64,000 bases of DNA from contig DASQZJ010000003.1 of assembly GCA_035638775.1 (NCBI GenBank), positions 1-64,000 on the forward strand, written 5' to 3'. Below are positions 1-8,550 of this stretch, in pieces. Position numbers and translations under genes: made by a program. The stretch is from DASQZJ01 sp035638775. GTDB taxonomy: Bacteria > Pseudomonadota > Gammaproteobacteria > UBA5335 > SLRW01. Position 1 is the first letter of the stretch. Each line of letters begins with the position of its first letter. The notes below the pieces were generated by a model, which was given only the letters and a program-made list of their open reading frames with translations, was not told the origin of the DNA and ran no database searches.

Positions 1-768
1 CGAGGCGATCCCGCCCTGTCCGATGATGGGGATGGCATGGGCGCGCGCCACCTGGAACACCTGGCTGACCTTGAGCAGGGCGATCGGCTTGATGGCGGGG
101 CCGGACAGGCCGCCCTGCACGTTGCCGAGCACCGGGCGCCGGGTGGCGGGGTCCACCGCCATGCCCTGCACGGTATTGATTACCGAAAAGGCGTCGGTGC
201 CGGCCTCGACGCAGCGGCGCGCATTTTCCTGGATGTCCGTCTGGTTGGGCGAGAGCTTGGTCACCAGCGGCTTGCTGGTGGCGCGGCGGCAGGCCGCCAC
301 CACGCGCGCCGACATGCCCGGATCGTTGCCGAAGGCCACCCCGCCCTCCCGGACGTTGGGGCAGGAGATGTTGATCTCGATGGCGTCGATCGGGGAGTCG
401 TCGAAGATCCGCGTGACCGCCTCGTACTCCTCCACGGTGGAGCCGGAGACGTTGGCGATGAAACGGGTCTCGGTGAAATCCAGCGTCGGCAGGATCTCGC
501 GTACCACGTGACGGGCCCCCGGGTTCTGCAGCCCGATGGCGTTGAGCATGCCGGCGGGCGTCTCCCACAGCCGGTGCGGAGGGTTGCCCGGGCGCGGCTC
601 GAGGGTGGTGCCCTTGAGGCAGACGGCGCCGACGTCGCGGTTGGAAAAGCCCTCCACCCGCGTATACTCTTCGCCGAAGCCGACGCAGCCCGACAGCAGC
701 ACCAGCGGACTGTCGAAGCGCAGGCCGCAGAAGTCCAGCGCCAGCGGGTTGTGCTCGCTCTCAGCCAT
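1..768 (-). CDS. pyrD: Dihydroorotate dehydrogenase, class 1B type (3' end outside window)
   Basis: Partial gene: 256 codons are inside the window and the C-terminus lies beyond base 1. It oxidises dihydroorotate to orotate in pyrimidine synthesis, using bound FMN. Reading the minus strand from the ATG at 768 gives a continuous flavin TIM-barrel protein. Visible landmarks are the substrate-loop motif NISCPNV, whose Cys is the expected catalytic base of class 1 enzymes, the strand KLSPNQTDI, and the FMN phosphate motif IIGQGGIAS just before the window edge. A Cys rather than Ser base argues for the cytosolic class 1 family, not the membrane class 2 enzyme of E. coli. A dihydropyrimidine dehydrogenase-like role is a weaker alternative. 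It is divergent from trmL with a 58-base gap. Confidence 0.88.
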   Translation of the reverse strand, partial: MAESEHNPLALDFCGLRFDSPLVLLSGCVGFGEEYTRVEGFSNRDVGAVCLKGTTLEPRPGNPPHRLWETPAGMLNAIGLQNPGARHVVREILPTLDFTETRFIANVSGSTVEEYEAVTRIFDDSPIDAIEINISCPNVREGGVAFGNDPGMSARVVAACRRATSKPLVTKLSPNQTDIQENARRCVEAGTDAFSVINTVQGMAVDPATRRPVLGNVQGGLSGPAIKPIALLKVSQVFQVARAHAIPIIGQGGIAS

Positions 769-826
769 GGCGGCCCGCGCGGCCCGTCCTCCGATTCGCG
801 TTGTGCCGTACCGACCCGGTCCCTGT

Positions 827-1294
827 ATGCTGCACGTGGTCCTGTTCCAGCCGGAGATCCCGCCCAACACCGGCAACATCATCCGGCTGTGCGCCAACGC
901 CGGCTGCCGGCTGCACCTGATCCACCCGCTGGGCTTCGGGCTCGGCGACGCGCGCCTGCGCCGCGCCGGCCTGGACTACCACGAGCGGATGAGCCTGACC
1001 GAGCACGACAGTCTCGCCGCGTTCCGGGCGGCAACGGCCCGTGCGCGGCTGTTCGCCTTCTCCACGCGCGGCAGCCGATTCTACCACGAGGTCCGCTGGC
1101 GGGACGGCGACGCGCTGCTGTTCGGCCCCGAGACGCGGGGGCTGCCGGACGAGGTGCTGGAGAGCATCGTCCCGGAGCGGCGGCTGCGCATCCCGATGCG
1201 GCCGGGCAACCGCAGCATCAACCTGTCCAACAGCGTGGCGGTCGCGGTATACGAGGCCTGGCGTCAGAACGGTTTCAGCAACGGGCCGCACTGA
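827..1294 (+). CDS. trmL: tRNA (cytidine/uridine-34 2'-O)-methyltransferase TrmL
   Basis: SPOUT-class methyltransferase of 155 residues (E. coli TrmL has 157) that methylates the wobble ribose of tRNA-Leu isoacceptors. The sequence begins MLHVVLFQPEIPPNTGNI, the characteristic TrmL N-terminus. It carries the C-terminal knot motifs LLFGPETRGLP and NRSINLSNSVAVAVYE, which bind S-adenosylmethionine. An in-frame extension upstream (from 536) is open but would run antisense through pyrD, so the ATG at 827 is preferred; no clear Shine-Dalgarno sequence precedes it. The gene converges with gpsA, an association also seen in E. coli, where trmL is near gpsA-secB-grxC. Confidence 0.93.
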   Translation: MLHVVLFQPEIPPNTGNIIRLCANAGCRLHLIHPLGFGLGDARLRRAGLDYHERMSLTEHDSLAAFRAATARARLFAFSTRGSRFYHEVRWRDGDALLFGPETRGLPDEVLESIVPERRLRIPMRPGNRSINLSNSVAVAVYEAWRQNGFSNGPH

Positions 1295-1353
1295 CGCGGT
1301 CGCCGCCTCCGGGGGATCGCCGAAAAACATCCGTGGCCTTTTTCAGCGTCACC

Positions 1354-2358
1354 CTACAGCTCCTGCTTGGGCTCGCCGGTGGTCAGCGACTCGACCGCGT
1401 CGCGGGGTGCCATGCCCTCGTACAGCACGCGATACACGTGTTCGGTGATGGGCATGTCGACGCCCAGGCGCCGCGCCTTCTCCCACACCGCACGCGCGGC
1501 GTGCACCCCTTCCACCAGACCGATCTCCGCCCGCGCCTCGCTCGGCAGGCGGCCGGCGGCCAGCGCCAGACCCATGCGCCGGTTGCGCGACTGGTCGTCC
1601 GTGCAGGTCAGCACCAGGTCCCCGAGTCCCGCGAGCCCCATCAGGGTCTTCGGATCCCCCCCCAGCGCGATGCCCAGCCGCGTCATCTCGGCCAGCCCGC
1701 GGGTGATCAGGGCGGCACGGGCGTTGGCGCCGAAGCGCAGCCCGTCCGAGGCCCCGGCCGCGATGGCCATGACATTCTTGACCGCGCCGCCGATCTCGAC
1801 CCCCGGCATGTCCTCGGATGTGTAGGCGCGGAAGCGGCCGTCGTAAAGCCGCCGGGCCAGATCGAAGGCGAACTCCTGGTCGACCGATGCGACCGTGATG
1901 CCGGCCGGCAGGCCGCGGGCGACCTCGGCGGCGAAGGTGGGCCCGGACAGCACGGCGACCGGGATCGCGCTGCCCAGCACCTCGCCGGCGACCTCGTGCG
2001 CCAGCAGCCCGGAAGCCAGCTCGAGCCCCTTGGTCGCCCAGGCTACGCGCGCGCCCGGGGACAGCCCTTCGCACACCCGGGCCAGGGTCTCGCGGAAAGC
2101 GTCGCTGGGGACCGCCACCAGCAGGTCGCGGCAGTCCCGGAGCACGCGGTCGAGATCGTGCTCGGGCGCCAGTCCGTCCGGAAAGGAGCAGCCCGGAAGG
2201 TAACGGGCGTTCTCCCGCGCGGCCGCCATGTGCTCGATCTGCCGCGGGTCGCGTCCCCACAGCAGCACCGGGCTGCCGCAGCGGGCCAGCTGGATCGCCA
2301 GGGCGGTGCCCCAGGCCCCCGCCCCGATCACGCCGATGCGCCGCGCGCGGCTGTTCAT
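1354..2358 (-). CDS. gpsA: Glycerol-3-phosphate dehydrogenase [NAD(P)+]
   Basis: A 334-residue cytosolic enzyme that reduces dihydroxyacetone phosphate to sn-glycerol-3-phosphate for phospholipid synthesis. The N-terminal Rossmann motif GVIGAGAWGTALA begins about residue 9. Other family signatures are LLWGRDP, the substrate Lys region VAWATKGLE, VLSGPTFAAEVARG, and the C-terminal catalytic region GGAVKNVMAIAAG and GLGDLVLTC. Length matches the family (about 335-340). The ATG at 2358 is chosen because the Rossmann strand starts at the normal distance; an upstream in-frame start at 2430 would extend into secB. It lies 13 bases after secB and is probably translated from the same message as yibN, grxC and secB. 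Confidence 0.96.
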   Translation of the reverse strand: MNSRARRIGVIGAGAWGTALAIQLARCGSPVLLWGRDPRQIEHMAAARENARYLPGCSFPDGLAPEHDLDRVLRDCRDLLVAVPSDAFRETLARVCEGLSPGARVAWATKGLELASGLLAHEVAGEVLGSAIPVAVLSGPTFAAEVARGLPAGITVASVDQEFAFDLARRLYDGRFRAYTSEDMPGVEIGGAVKNVMAIAAGASDGLRFGANARAALITRGLAEMTRLGIALGGDPKTLMGLAGLGDLVLTCTDDQSRNRRMGLALAAGRLPSEARAEIGLVEGVHAARAVWEKARRLGVDMPITEHVYRVLYEGMAPRDAVESLTTGEPKQEL

Positions 2359-2371
2359 GGGCCGGTGCAGC

Positions 2372-2869
2372 TCAGTGCCGCGTGCCGCCGTCGCCCTGTT
2401 CCGTCTGCTGCCGCTCGAGGTGATCGGCATACAGGGCGTCGAAGTTCACCGGCGCCAGCAGCAGCTGCGGGAAGCCCCCCTTGGCGACCAGGTCGGCAAC
2501 GGCCTCGCGTGCGAACGGGAACAGGGCTGCCGGGCAGTACGCGCCCAGGGCGTGTCCGCGCTCGTTGTCGTCGAGCCCCTCGATGGTGAAGACGCCGGCC
2601 TGCTGGACCTCGGCCAGGAACGCGGTCTCGTCCTCCTGGCGGGCGGTTACCGTCACCTGCAGCACCACTTGGTAGTTGGTCTCGTCGAGGCCCTCGACCT
2701 GGGTGCTGAGATCGACGTCCACCCGCGGATTCCACTCGCGCGTGAACACCTGGGGCGCCGACGGGGACTCGAACGAAGCGTCCTTGAGGTAGATCTTCTG
2801 CATCACCAGCTGGTGCTGGTCTTCCGCCTCTTCGCCGCCCGTCGCCGGCTGCTGTGCGTCGTCCGTCAT
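2372..2869 (-). CDS. secB: Protein-export chaperone SecB
   Basis: A 165-residue cytosolic tetrameric chaperone that keeps preproteins unfolded and hands them to SecA. The core shows the family landmarks: QKIYLKDASFESPSAP, then EVQQAGVFTIEG, GAYCPAALFPFAREAVADLV and GGFPQLLLAPVNFDALY. A short acidic, Gln-rich N-terminal tail and a polar C-terminal tail are typical. The ATG at 2869 is preceded by GGGAGA four bases upstream. Position between grxC and gpsA is the same as in E. coli. Confidence 0.97.
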   Translation of the reverse strand: MTDDAQQPATGGEEAEDQHQLVMQKIYLKDASFESPSAPQVFTREWNPRVDVDLSTQVEGLDETNYQVVLQVTVTARQEDETAFLAEVQQAGVFTIEGLDDNERGHALGAYCPAALFPFAREAVADLVAKGGFPQLLLAPVNFDALYADHLERQQTEQGDGGTRH

Positions 2870-2881
2870 GGTCTCTCCCGG

Positions 2882-3166
2882 TCAGTTGTGCCCGTCGGCG
2901 GCGCGCGCCCGTGGCACATCGGCGAGCAGGGGATCCAGCTCGCCGGCACGCTCGAGCGCCTGCAGTTCGTCGAAGCCGCCCACATGGCGCTCACCGATGA
3001 ATATCTGGGGCACCGTGTGGCGGCCGCTGACCCGCTGCATCTCCTGGCGCCCCCCGGCCTGCTTGTCCACGCGGATCTCCTCGTAATCCACGCCCTTGGT
3101 CTCGAGCAGCCGCCGCGCCATCATGCAGAAGGGACAGGCTCCGGTGCTGTACATCACGATCTTCAT
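2882..3166 (-). CDS. grxC: Glutaredoxin 3
   Basis: Small glutathione-dependent thiol-disulfide oxidoreductase of 94 residues. It has the dithiol active site GACPFCMMA (CPFC) near residue 11, the cis-Pro/glutathione site HTVPQIFIG and the GGFDELQAL helix motif, all as in GrxC. The tail after residue 85 is Ala/Arg-rich and not conserved. ATG at 3166 has GGAG six bases upstream. A longer in-frame reading up to 3493 is antisense to and overlapping the rhodanese gene and is rejected. Probable operon order is yibN, grxC, secB, gpsA. Confidence 0.95.
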   Translation of the reverse strand: MKIVMYSTGACPFCMMARRLLETKGVDYEEIRVDKQAGGRQEMQRVSGRHTVPQIFIGERHVGGFDELQALERAGELDPLLADVPRARAADGHN

Positions 3167-3239
3167 CTGCGACTCCGCTGCCTGCAGCTTACCAACCCGG
3201 TCGGAGGCAACGCCTCGCCTCAGCGCTCCTGCCGGTCTG

Positions 3240-3671
3240 TCACTTGCCTTCCAGCGGCATGCCGGCGCTTTTCCAGGCCTGGATGCCGCCCTTGAGGATG
3301 TAGACCCGGCCATGGCCGGCGCGGGCCAGGCGCGCCGCGGCCCGCTGCGCGTTGGCGCCGGTGTTGCAGTAGGCGATGATGGGGCGGTCGCCCTCGCTGC
3401 TGAGCCGGCCCGCCTCCTCGTCCAGCTTCTCCTGCGGCATGTTGCGGGCATTGATGATGTGCGATTTCTTGTATTCCGCGGCCTGGCGGACATCCAGCAT
3501 CAACGCGTCCTCGCGGTTGATCAGGCGAATCGCCTCCTGCGGCTCGATCCGCTTCTGGCCGCCCAGCAGGCGCCACAGCTCGCTTGCGCCGAGCGCGACC
3601 AGCAGCACCACGAACACCGCCACCAGCTCCCAGTGACGGGCAATGAAATCCGAAACTCGTGCCGGGTCCAA
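3240..3671 (-). CDS. yibN: Membrane-anchored single-domain rhodanese (YibN family)
   Basis: A 143-residue protein, the same length as E. coli YibN. One N-terminal membrane helix (about residues 15-33, LVAVFVVLLVALGASELW) precedes a rhodanese domain with the catalytic Cys in the loop IAYCNTGANAQ and the preceding LMLDVRQAAEY motif. Likely role is persulfide or thiol chemistry at the inner membrane; recent work on the family links YibN to envelope protein insertion. No ATG fits: the start is read as TTG at 3671, with GAGG seven bases upstream. The open frame continues upstream, but that sequence lacks homology and covers the promoter region. It heads the yibN-grxC-secB-gpsA operon. Confidence 0.87.
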   Translation of the reverse strand: MDPARVSDFIARHWELVAVFVVLLVALGASELWRLLGGQKRIEPQEAIRLINREDALMLDVRQAAEYKKSHIINARNMPQEKLDEEAGRLSSEGDRPIIAYCNTGANAQRAAARLARAGHGRVYILKGGIQAWKSAGMPLEGK

Positions 3672-3729
3672 GACAGTACCTCGATAAGGGGCGCGGGACG
3701 GAAAGCCCCGGCGTGCATCTGAGCGCGAC

Positions 3730-3737
3730 AGTATACT
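3730..3737. promoter_or_regulatory. Palindromic AGTATACT, possible shared -10 of divergent promoters
   Basis: The 191-base gap between divergent yibN and envC contains AGTATACT, which reads TATACT on both strands, one base from the consensus -10 at two positions. No good -35 lies at 16-18 bases on either side, so the assignment rests on the -10 alone and on the location. Confidence 0.35.
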
Positions 3738-3862
3738 AAGCGTAGCGAAGCCGAAGCCACCGGCGGCGGCCCGGCCTCCCCGTTGCGGCGGACGGCCGGC
3801 GATGCTGAAATGCCCGGTGTCCCGCGCGGCCGCGCGGGCTTCCGCCATCGATCAGGCCCGGC

Positions 3863-5065
3863 ATGTCCCACACGAGCAGACGGTCCCGACACCGATACCG
3901 CGCCCTGCCGGCCGCGCTGCTGGCGGCGGCTCTGCTGGCGGCCCCGGCGCTCGCGGCGGGCGGTACCCACGCCCGGCTGGAGCAGCACCGCAAGCAGTTG
4001 CAGGAGCTGCGCCAGCGCATCGAGGGCGTGAAGAAGCACCTCGGCGCGGATCGCAGCCGGCGCGGCAAGCTCTCGCGCGAGTTGGAAAAGCTGGAGAAGT
4101 CGATCGGCCAGGCGAGCAAGCGCCTGCATCACCTCGATCACCGGATCCACGCGCAGAGCGCACGCCTTTCGGCGCTGCAGGCGAAGGAGCGAAAGCGCGA
4201 GGCGGACCTGCGGTCCGATCGGGCGGCGCTCGCGCGCCAGATCCGCGCCGCCTACATGGCCGGGCGCGAGCCGCGCCTGAAGATGCTGCTCAACCAGGAG
4301 AATCCCGCCGCGCTCGGGCGCATGATGGTCTACTACGACTACTTCAACGCCGAGCGCACCCGACGGATCCATGCCCTGACACGCAAGCTCGCGGCGCTGC
4401 ACCAGCTGCAGCAGCAGGTTGCGCATCAGAAGGCGCACCTGGCGAGCCTGCGCCGCCGGCAGAAGCAGTCGCTCGCCGGGCTGGAGCACACCCGGCATCA
4501 GCGGAAGGCGTTGCTGGGGCGCATCAGCCGGCGGATTCACACGCGGCACCAGAAGCTTGCGCACATGCAGGCCGACGAGCAGCACCTGCAGTCGCTGATC
4601 CGGCAGCTGCAGGACGCCCTGGCGAACGTGCCCGAGCATCTCGGCGGCCACGTCGCCTTCCGCAAGCTGCGGGGCAAGCTGCGCTGGCCGGTCCGGGGCA
4701 GGATCGTGGAGCACTACGGTGCGCCCCGCCGCTACGGCCAGCTGCGCTGGAACGGCGTGCTCATCCGGGCACCCCGCGGCACCCCGGTCAAGGCGATCTC
4801 GCGGGCCCGGGTCGCTTTCGCCGACTGGCTGCCCCACTACGGCCTGACCATCATCCTCGAGCACGGCAACGGTTACCTCAGCCTTTACGGTCATAATCAG
4901 GCGCTATATAAAGAAGCGGGAGACCAGGTAAAGGCCGGTGAGACCATCGCCACCGTCGGCGATACGGGCGGGGAAAGCCGCCCGGCGCTCTACTTCGAGA
5001 TCCGCAAGGGAAAGAAGCCCCTCGATCCCCAGAAATGGTGCAGGGTGAAAACCGCCTCGAAGTGA
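3863..5065 (+). CDS. envC: Murein hydrolase activator EnvC (coiled coil plus degenerate LytM)
   Basis: A 400-residue periplasmic protein. An N-terminal signal peptide (Arg-rich start, hydrophobic ALLAAALLAAPALA, cleavage about residue 31) is followed by a long Lys/Arg/Gln-rich coiled coil (about 35-250) and a C-terminal LytM/M23 domain (about 285-395). In E. coli, EnvC activates the amidases AmiA/AmiB at the septum under FtsEX control. The LytM zinc ligands are missing here: WNGVLIRAP replaces the HxGxD type motif and LYFEIR replaces HLHFE. This fits a non-catalytic activator rather than an endopeptidase. It is followed by ctpA and yibQ, as in many gammaproteobacteria, but gpmI, which usually precedes envC, is absent. 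Confidence 0.92.
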   Translation: MSHTSRRSRHRYRALPAALLAAALLAAPALAAGGTHARLEQHRKQLQELRQRIEGVKKHLGADRSRRGKLSRELEKLEKSIGQASKRLHHLDHRIHAQSARLSALQAKERKREADLRSDRAALARQIRAAYMAGREPRLKMLLNQENPAALGRMMVYYDYFNAERTRRIHALTRKLAALHQLQQQVAHQKAHLASLRRRQKQSLAGLEHTRHQRKALLGRISRRIHTRHQKLAHMQADEQHLQSLIRQLQDALANVPEHLGGHVAFRKLRGKLRWPVRGRIVEHYGAPRRYGQLRWNGVLIRAPRGTPVKAISRARVAFADWLPHYGLTIILEHGNGYLSLYGHNQALYKEAGDQVKAGETIATVGDTGGESRPALYFEIRKGKKPLDPQKWCRVKTASK

Positions 5066-5265
5066 CTCCGGCCAGGCCGGTAAAGCAAAGCCAGCACAGC
5101 GCATCGCGATTGCGAGAGCAGCCGCCGGACCGGCGGGCGGGCACGATTTCCCGACATGCTGCGCATCCCGCGAGACGCCCCCACATGCCCGTGCGTGCCC
5201 GATATGGTATGGTCTGCGGGCTTTCGCCGCGGGGCCGGCAGTCGTGATCACCAGGAGCCAGCTAG

Positions 5266-6594
5266 ATGTTTCGCAGAACCCGTAGCAGCCTGATTCTGGC
5301 GCTGGGCATTTGTATCGGCGTGGGACTGAGCGTCGCCCTTACCGTCTTCGCCGACAAGCCGGCGCAGAATCCTGCCGACACCGCGGTCCCGCTGAACGAG
5401 CTGCAGACGTTCACCGAGATCCTGCAGCGCGTGAAGTCCGACTACGTCGACAAGGTCAGCGACAAGGAGCTGATCGACAACGGCATTCGCGGCATGATCG
5501 ATGGCCTCGACCCGCACTCCGACTACCTGGACAAGTCCCAGTTCAAGGAGATGCAGATCGAGACCAGCGGCAAGTTCGGCGGTCTGGGCATCGAGGTCCA
5601 GATGGAGAACGGCTTCATCAAGGTCGTCTCGCCGATCGACGACACCCCGGCAGCCAAGGCCGGGCTCAAGCCGGGCGACCTGATCGTCCGCATCGGTGAC
5701 AAGCCGGTCAAGGGCATGGACCTCAACCAGGCGGTGAAGCTGATGCGCGGCAAGCCCGGCACGAAGGTGACCCTCACCGTCGTGCGGGAAGGGCACAAGG
5801 GCGGCCCGTTCAAGGTGACCATCAAGCGCGCGGTGATCCACGTCGCCAGCGTCAAGAGCCACATGCTGGAGCCGGGCTACGGCTACATCCGTATCACCCA
5901 GTTCCGCCAGGAGGAGCCCGAGAACCTGCGCGACGCGATCCGGAAGCTGGAGAAGAAATCCAAGAACAAGCTCAAGGGCATCGTGCTGGATCTGCGCAAC
6001 AACCCCGGCGGCCTGCTCACGGCAGCCGTGGACACATCGGACATGTTCCTGAACAAGGGCATGATCGTGTATACCAAGGGTCGCACCCAGGACTCCGACC
6101 AGCAGTTCAAGGCCAAGCCCGGCGACATGCTCCACGGCGCACCCATCGTGGTGCTGGTCAACGGCGGCACCGCCTCGGCGGCGGAAATCGTCTCCGGAGC
6201 CCTGCAGGACAATGACCGTGCGATCGTGGTGGGCACCGACACCTTCGGCAAGGGTTCCGTGCAGACCATCATCCCGCTCAGGGACGGAGCCGCCCTGAAG
6301 TTGACCACGGCGCGCTACTACACGCCCAACGGTCACTCGATCCAGGCCGAGGGCATCACCCCCAATATCGTCGTCCGGCCGATGAAGGTCACGGCCGAGA
6401 AGGAGGCGCCCACGCTGCACGAGAAGGACCTCGAGGGCGCGCTGAAGAATCGCCAGGCACCCGAGAGCTCGGCCGAGGAGGAAGCGCAGAAGAAGGTCCA
6501 GAAGGAAGAGATGCACCTGGCCGAATCCGACTCCCAGCTCTACGAGGCGCTCAACGTGCTCAAGGGCATGTCCTACCGATCCGGAGGCAAGTAA
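5266..6594 (+). CDS. ctpA: Carboxy-terminal processing protease, S41 family
   Basis: A 442-residue periplasmic serine protease. Residues about 1-30 form a signal peptide or membrane anchor. A PDZ domain spans about 95-175 (IEVQMENGFIKVVSPIDDTP, then LKPGDLIVRIGDKPV). The S41 catalytic domain has the nucleophile Ser in NGGTASAAEIVSGAL and the general-base Lys in FGKGSVQTII, with LDLRNNPGGLL before them. The C-terminal about 70 residues are charged and Glu/Lys-rich. Substrates are usually periplasmic cell-wall enzymes or adaptors, which suits its place between envC and yibQ. AGGAG lies eight bases before the ATG. The 200-base gap after envC leaves room for its own promoter. Confidence 0.95.
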   Translation: MFRRTRSSLILALGICIGVGLSVALTVFADKPAQNPADTAVPLNELQTFTEILQRVKSDYVDKVSDKELIDNGIRGMIDGLDPHSDYLDKSQFKEMQIETSGKFGGLGIEVQMENGFIKVVSPIDDTPAAKAGLKPGDLIVRIGDKPVKGMDLNQAVKLMRGKPGTKVTLTVVREGHKGGPFKVTIKRAVIHVASVKSHMLEPGYGYIRITQFRQEEPENLRDAIRKLEKKSKNKLKGIVLDLRNNPGGLLTAAVDTSDMFLNKGMIVYTKGRTQDSDQQFKAKPGDMLHGAPIVVLVNGGTASAAEIVSGALQDNDRAIVVGTDTFGKGSVQTIIPLRDGAALKLTTARYYTPNGHSIQAEGITPNIVVRPMKVTAEKEAPTLHEKDLEGALKNRQAPESSAEEEAQKKVQKEEMHLAESDSQLYEALNVLKGMSYRSGGK

Positions 6595-6602
6595 CGCCCG
6601 GC

Positions 6603-7439
6603 ATGCGGTGCCTGCCGGGGGGCAAGGGCACGGCGTGCGGCCTGTTGCTGGCCGGCGCCGCGCTCGCCCTTCAGGCGGCGCCGGCTGCGGCCCGCAATCC
6701 GCCGTCGGTCGTACGGGGGCGCGTCAGCATCATCATCGACGACCTGGGGCAGGACCTGGGCCCGGGCGAGCAGGCGGTCAGCCTGCCCGGGCCGGTCGCC
6801 TGCGCCTTCCTGCCCGACCTGCCGCACACCCGTCAGCTCGCCGACCGGGCCTGGCGCAACGGCAAGGAGGTCATGCTCCACCTGCCGCTGGAAGCGATCC
6901 GGGACCTGCCGCTCGGCCCCGGCGGCATCACCCTGGACATGGGGCCGGTGCAGTTCCGGCACACGGTGCGCCGTGACCTGGGTGCCGTCCCCCACGTGGA
7001 GGGCGTGAACAATCACGAGGGCAGCCTCATGACCCGCAACCCGGGGGACATGGCGTGGCTGATGCAGGTGCTGCGCAGGCACGGGCACCTGTTCTTCGTC
7101 GACAGCCGCACCACGCCGAAGTCGGTGGCCGCAATGGTCGCCGGCGAGTGGGACATCCCGCACACGTCGCGCAACGTGTTCCTCGACGATGTGCGCACGC
7201 GCAAGGCGATCGCCGCGCAATTCCGGCGCCTGATCACGCTGGCCCGGCGCGACGGAGTGGCGGTGGCGATCGCACACCCCTATCCTCAGACTCTGAAGTT
7301 TCTGCGCTGGGCCCTGCCGGCGCTCGCGCGGCAGCACATCCGCCTGATCCCGGTACGCCGGGCGATCCGCATCCAGCAGGAACGCAGGACATGGCAGGCT
7401 TCCTCGTCCCCCGCCCCGCCCGGCGGCACCGCCCCGTGA
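6603..7439 (+). CDS. yibQ: Divergent polysaccharide deacetylase family protein (YibQ/DUF610)
   Basis: A 278-residue secreted protein with a signal peptide (LLLAGAALALQAAPAAA) and a divergent NodB-like barrel. Motifs of the family are visible: VSIIIDDLGQD at the start of the domain, VMLHLPLEA, GVNNHEGSLMT, LFFVDSRTTPKS and VAIAHPYPQT. The enzymatic activity of YibQ has not been firmly established; a deacetylase role on envelope glycans is inferred from the fold. It starts eight bases after ctpA and belongs to the envC-ctpA-yibQ operon. The C-terminal about 20 residues are Pro/Ser-rich and not conserved. Confidence 0.88.
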   Translation: MRCLPGGKGTACGLLLAGAALALQAAPAAARNPPSVVRGRVSIIIDDLGQDLGPGEQAVSLPGPVACAFLPDLPHTRQLADRAWRNGKEVMLHLPLEAIRDLPLGPGGITLDMGPVQFRHTVRRDLGAVPHVEGVNNHEGSLMTRNPGDMAWLMQVLRRHGHLFFVDSRTTPKSVAAMVAGEWDIPHTSRNVFLDDVRTRKAIAAQFRRLITLARRDGVAVAIAHPYPQTLKFLRWALPALARQHIRLIPVRRAIRIQQERRTWQASSSPAPPGGTAP

Positions 7440-7485
7440 GCGAGCCGTCCGGCCCGTCCCGCCGACCCGCGCCGGCAGGGCGGCC

Positions 7486-8481
7486 ATGGGCCTGATCGAG
7501 GTGGTCGCCGACTACGGCCACCTGGACACGCTCGCGGGCATCGCCGAGCAGCACAAGGTGATCGACTACTGGATCGGCGGCGGCGAGCCGGACCGGCGCG
7601 TCAGCCTGCGCCTGCTGGTCGACGACGGCCAGCAGCAGACGGTGCTGGACGCTCTGCAGACCGCGCTGAGCGGCGAGGAGAACTTCCGCATCGTGCTCCT
7701 GCCGGTGGAAGCGGTGCTGCCCCAGCGCGAGCAGGAGGAAAGCGAAGGGGAAGCCGGGCGCCTGGCCGCGACCCGGGAAGCGCTGTACCAGGACGTGGTG
7801 CAGGGCACGCGGCTCAACGGCAGCTATCTGCTCCTGGTCCTGCTGTCCACGGTGGTCGTGACCATCGGACTGATCACCGGCAACGTCGCGGTGGTGATCG
7901 GCTCCATGGTAATCGCGCCGCTGCTGGGGCCACATATCGCGCTGGCCTTCGCGGCGGTGCTGGGCGACCGTCACTTGGGCGCCGTCGCCCTGCGGGCGAG
8001 CGCGGCCGGCCTGGCACTGGCCCTGCTCCTGTCGGCGGCCGTGGGGCTGCTGATGCCGCTGGCGCACCTCGACCACGGGATCCTGACCCGGACCCATGTG
8101 GGCCTCGACAGCGTCGCGCTGGCGCTGGCCTCCGGTGCTGCGGCCGCGCTCTCCATGACCACCGGCCTCCCGGCGGTACTGGTGGGCGTGATGGTCGCGG
8201 TGGCGCTGCTGCCGCCGACCGCGGTCACGGGGCTGATGCTGGGCTCTGGACGCTGGCACCTCGCCCTGGGCGGGGGACTGCTGCTGGCCGTGAACGTGGT
8301 CTGCGTGAACCTGGCGGCCCAGGTGGTGCTGCTGGTCCAGGGGCTGCGGCCGCGCACCTGGCTGGAGCGCAAGAAGGCCCAGCAGTCCGTGCGCATCTCG
8401 CTGATCTTCTGGGTGCTGGCGCTGGTGGTCCTGCTCACGGTGATCGTGGTGCTGCGCTACGTGATGCACGCGGAGTTCTGA
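7486..8481 (+). CDS. DUF389 / TIGR00341 family membrane protein
   Basis: A 331-residue protein in two parts. Residues 1-105 are a soluble regulatory-like domain (GLIEVVADYGHLDTLAGIAE onward). Residues 110-325 hold about six to seven membrane helices, including the signature GNVAVVIGSMVIAPLLGPHI, LPAVLVGVMVAVALLPP and a final helix ISLIFWVLALVVLLTVIVV. The family is conserved but its function is unknown; transport of a small hydrophobic molecule has been suggested without proof. It lies 46 bases after yibQ on the same strand. It is followed by the inverted heptamer repeat element at 8551. Confidence 0.85.
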   Translation: MGLIEVVADYGHLDTLAGIAEQHKVIDYWIGGGEPDRRVSLRLLVDDGQQQTVLDALQTALSGEENFRIVLLPVEAVLPQREQEESEGEAGRLAATREALYQDVVQGTRLNGSYLLLVLLSTVVVTIGLITGNVAVVIGSMVIAPLLGPHIALAFAAVLGDRHLGAVALRASAAGLALALLLSAAVGLLMPLAHLDHGILTRTHVGLDSVALALASGAAAALSMTTGLPAVLVGVMVAVALLPPTAVTGLMLGSGRWHLALGGGLLLAVNVVCVNLAAQVVLLVQGLRPRTWLERKKAQQSVRISLIFWVLALVVLLTVIVVLRYVMHAEF

Positions 8482-8550
8482 AATGGCCCGGAGCGGTTCA
8501 CACCTTCCGGCGAGGTGGAAAGATCTTGGGCGACGGAGCTGGGCGTGGGG

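Noticed and set aside
37..2589. 850-codon open frame on the + strand
   Set aside because: It runs antisense through pyrD, gpsA and secB, its translation is low-complexity and matches nothing; a typical GC-rich shadow.
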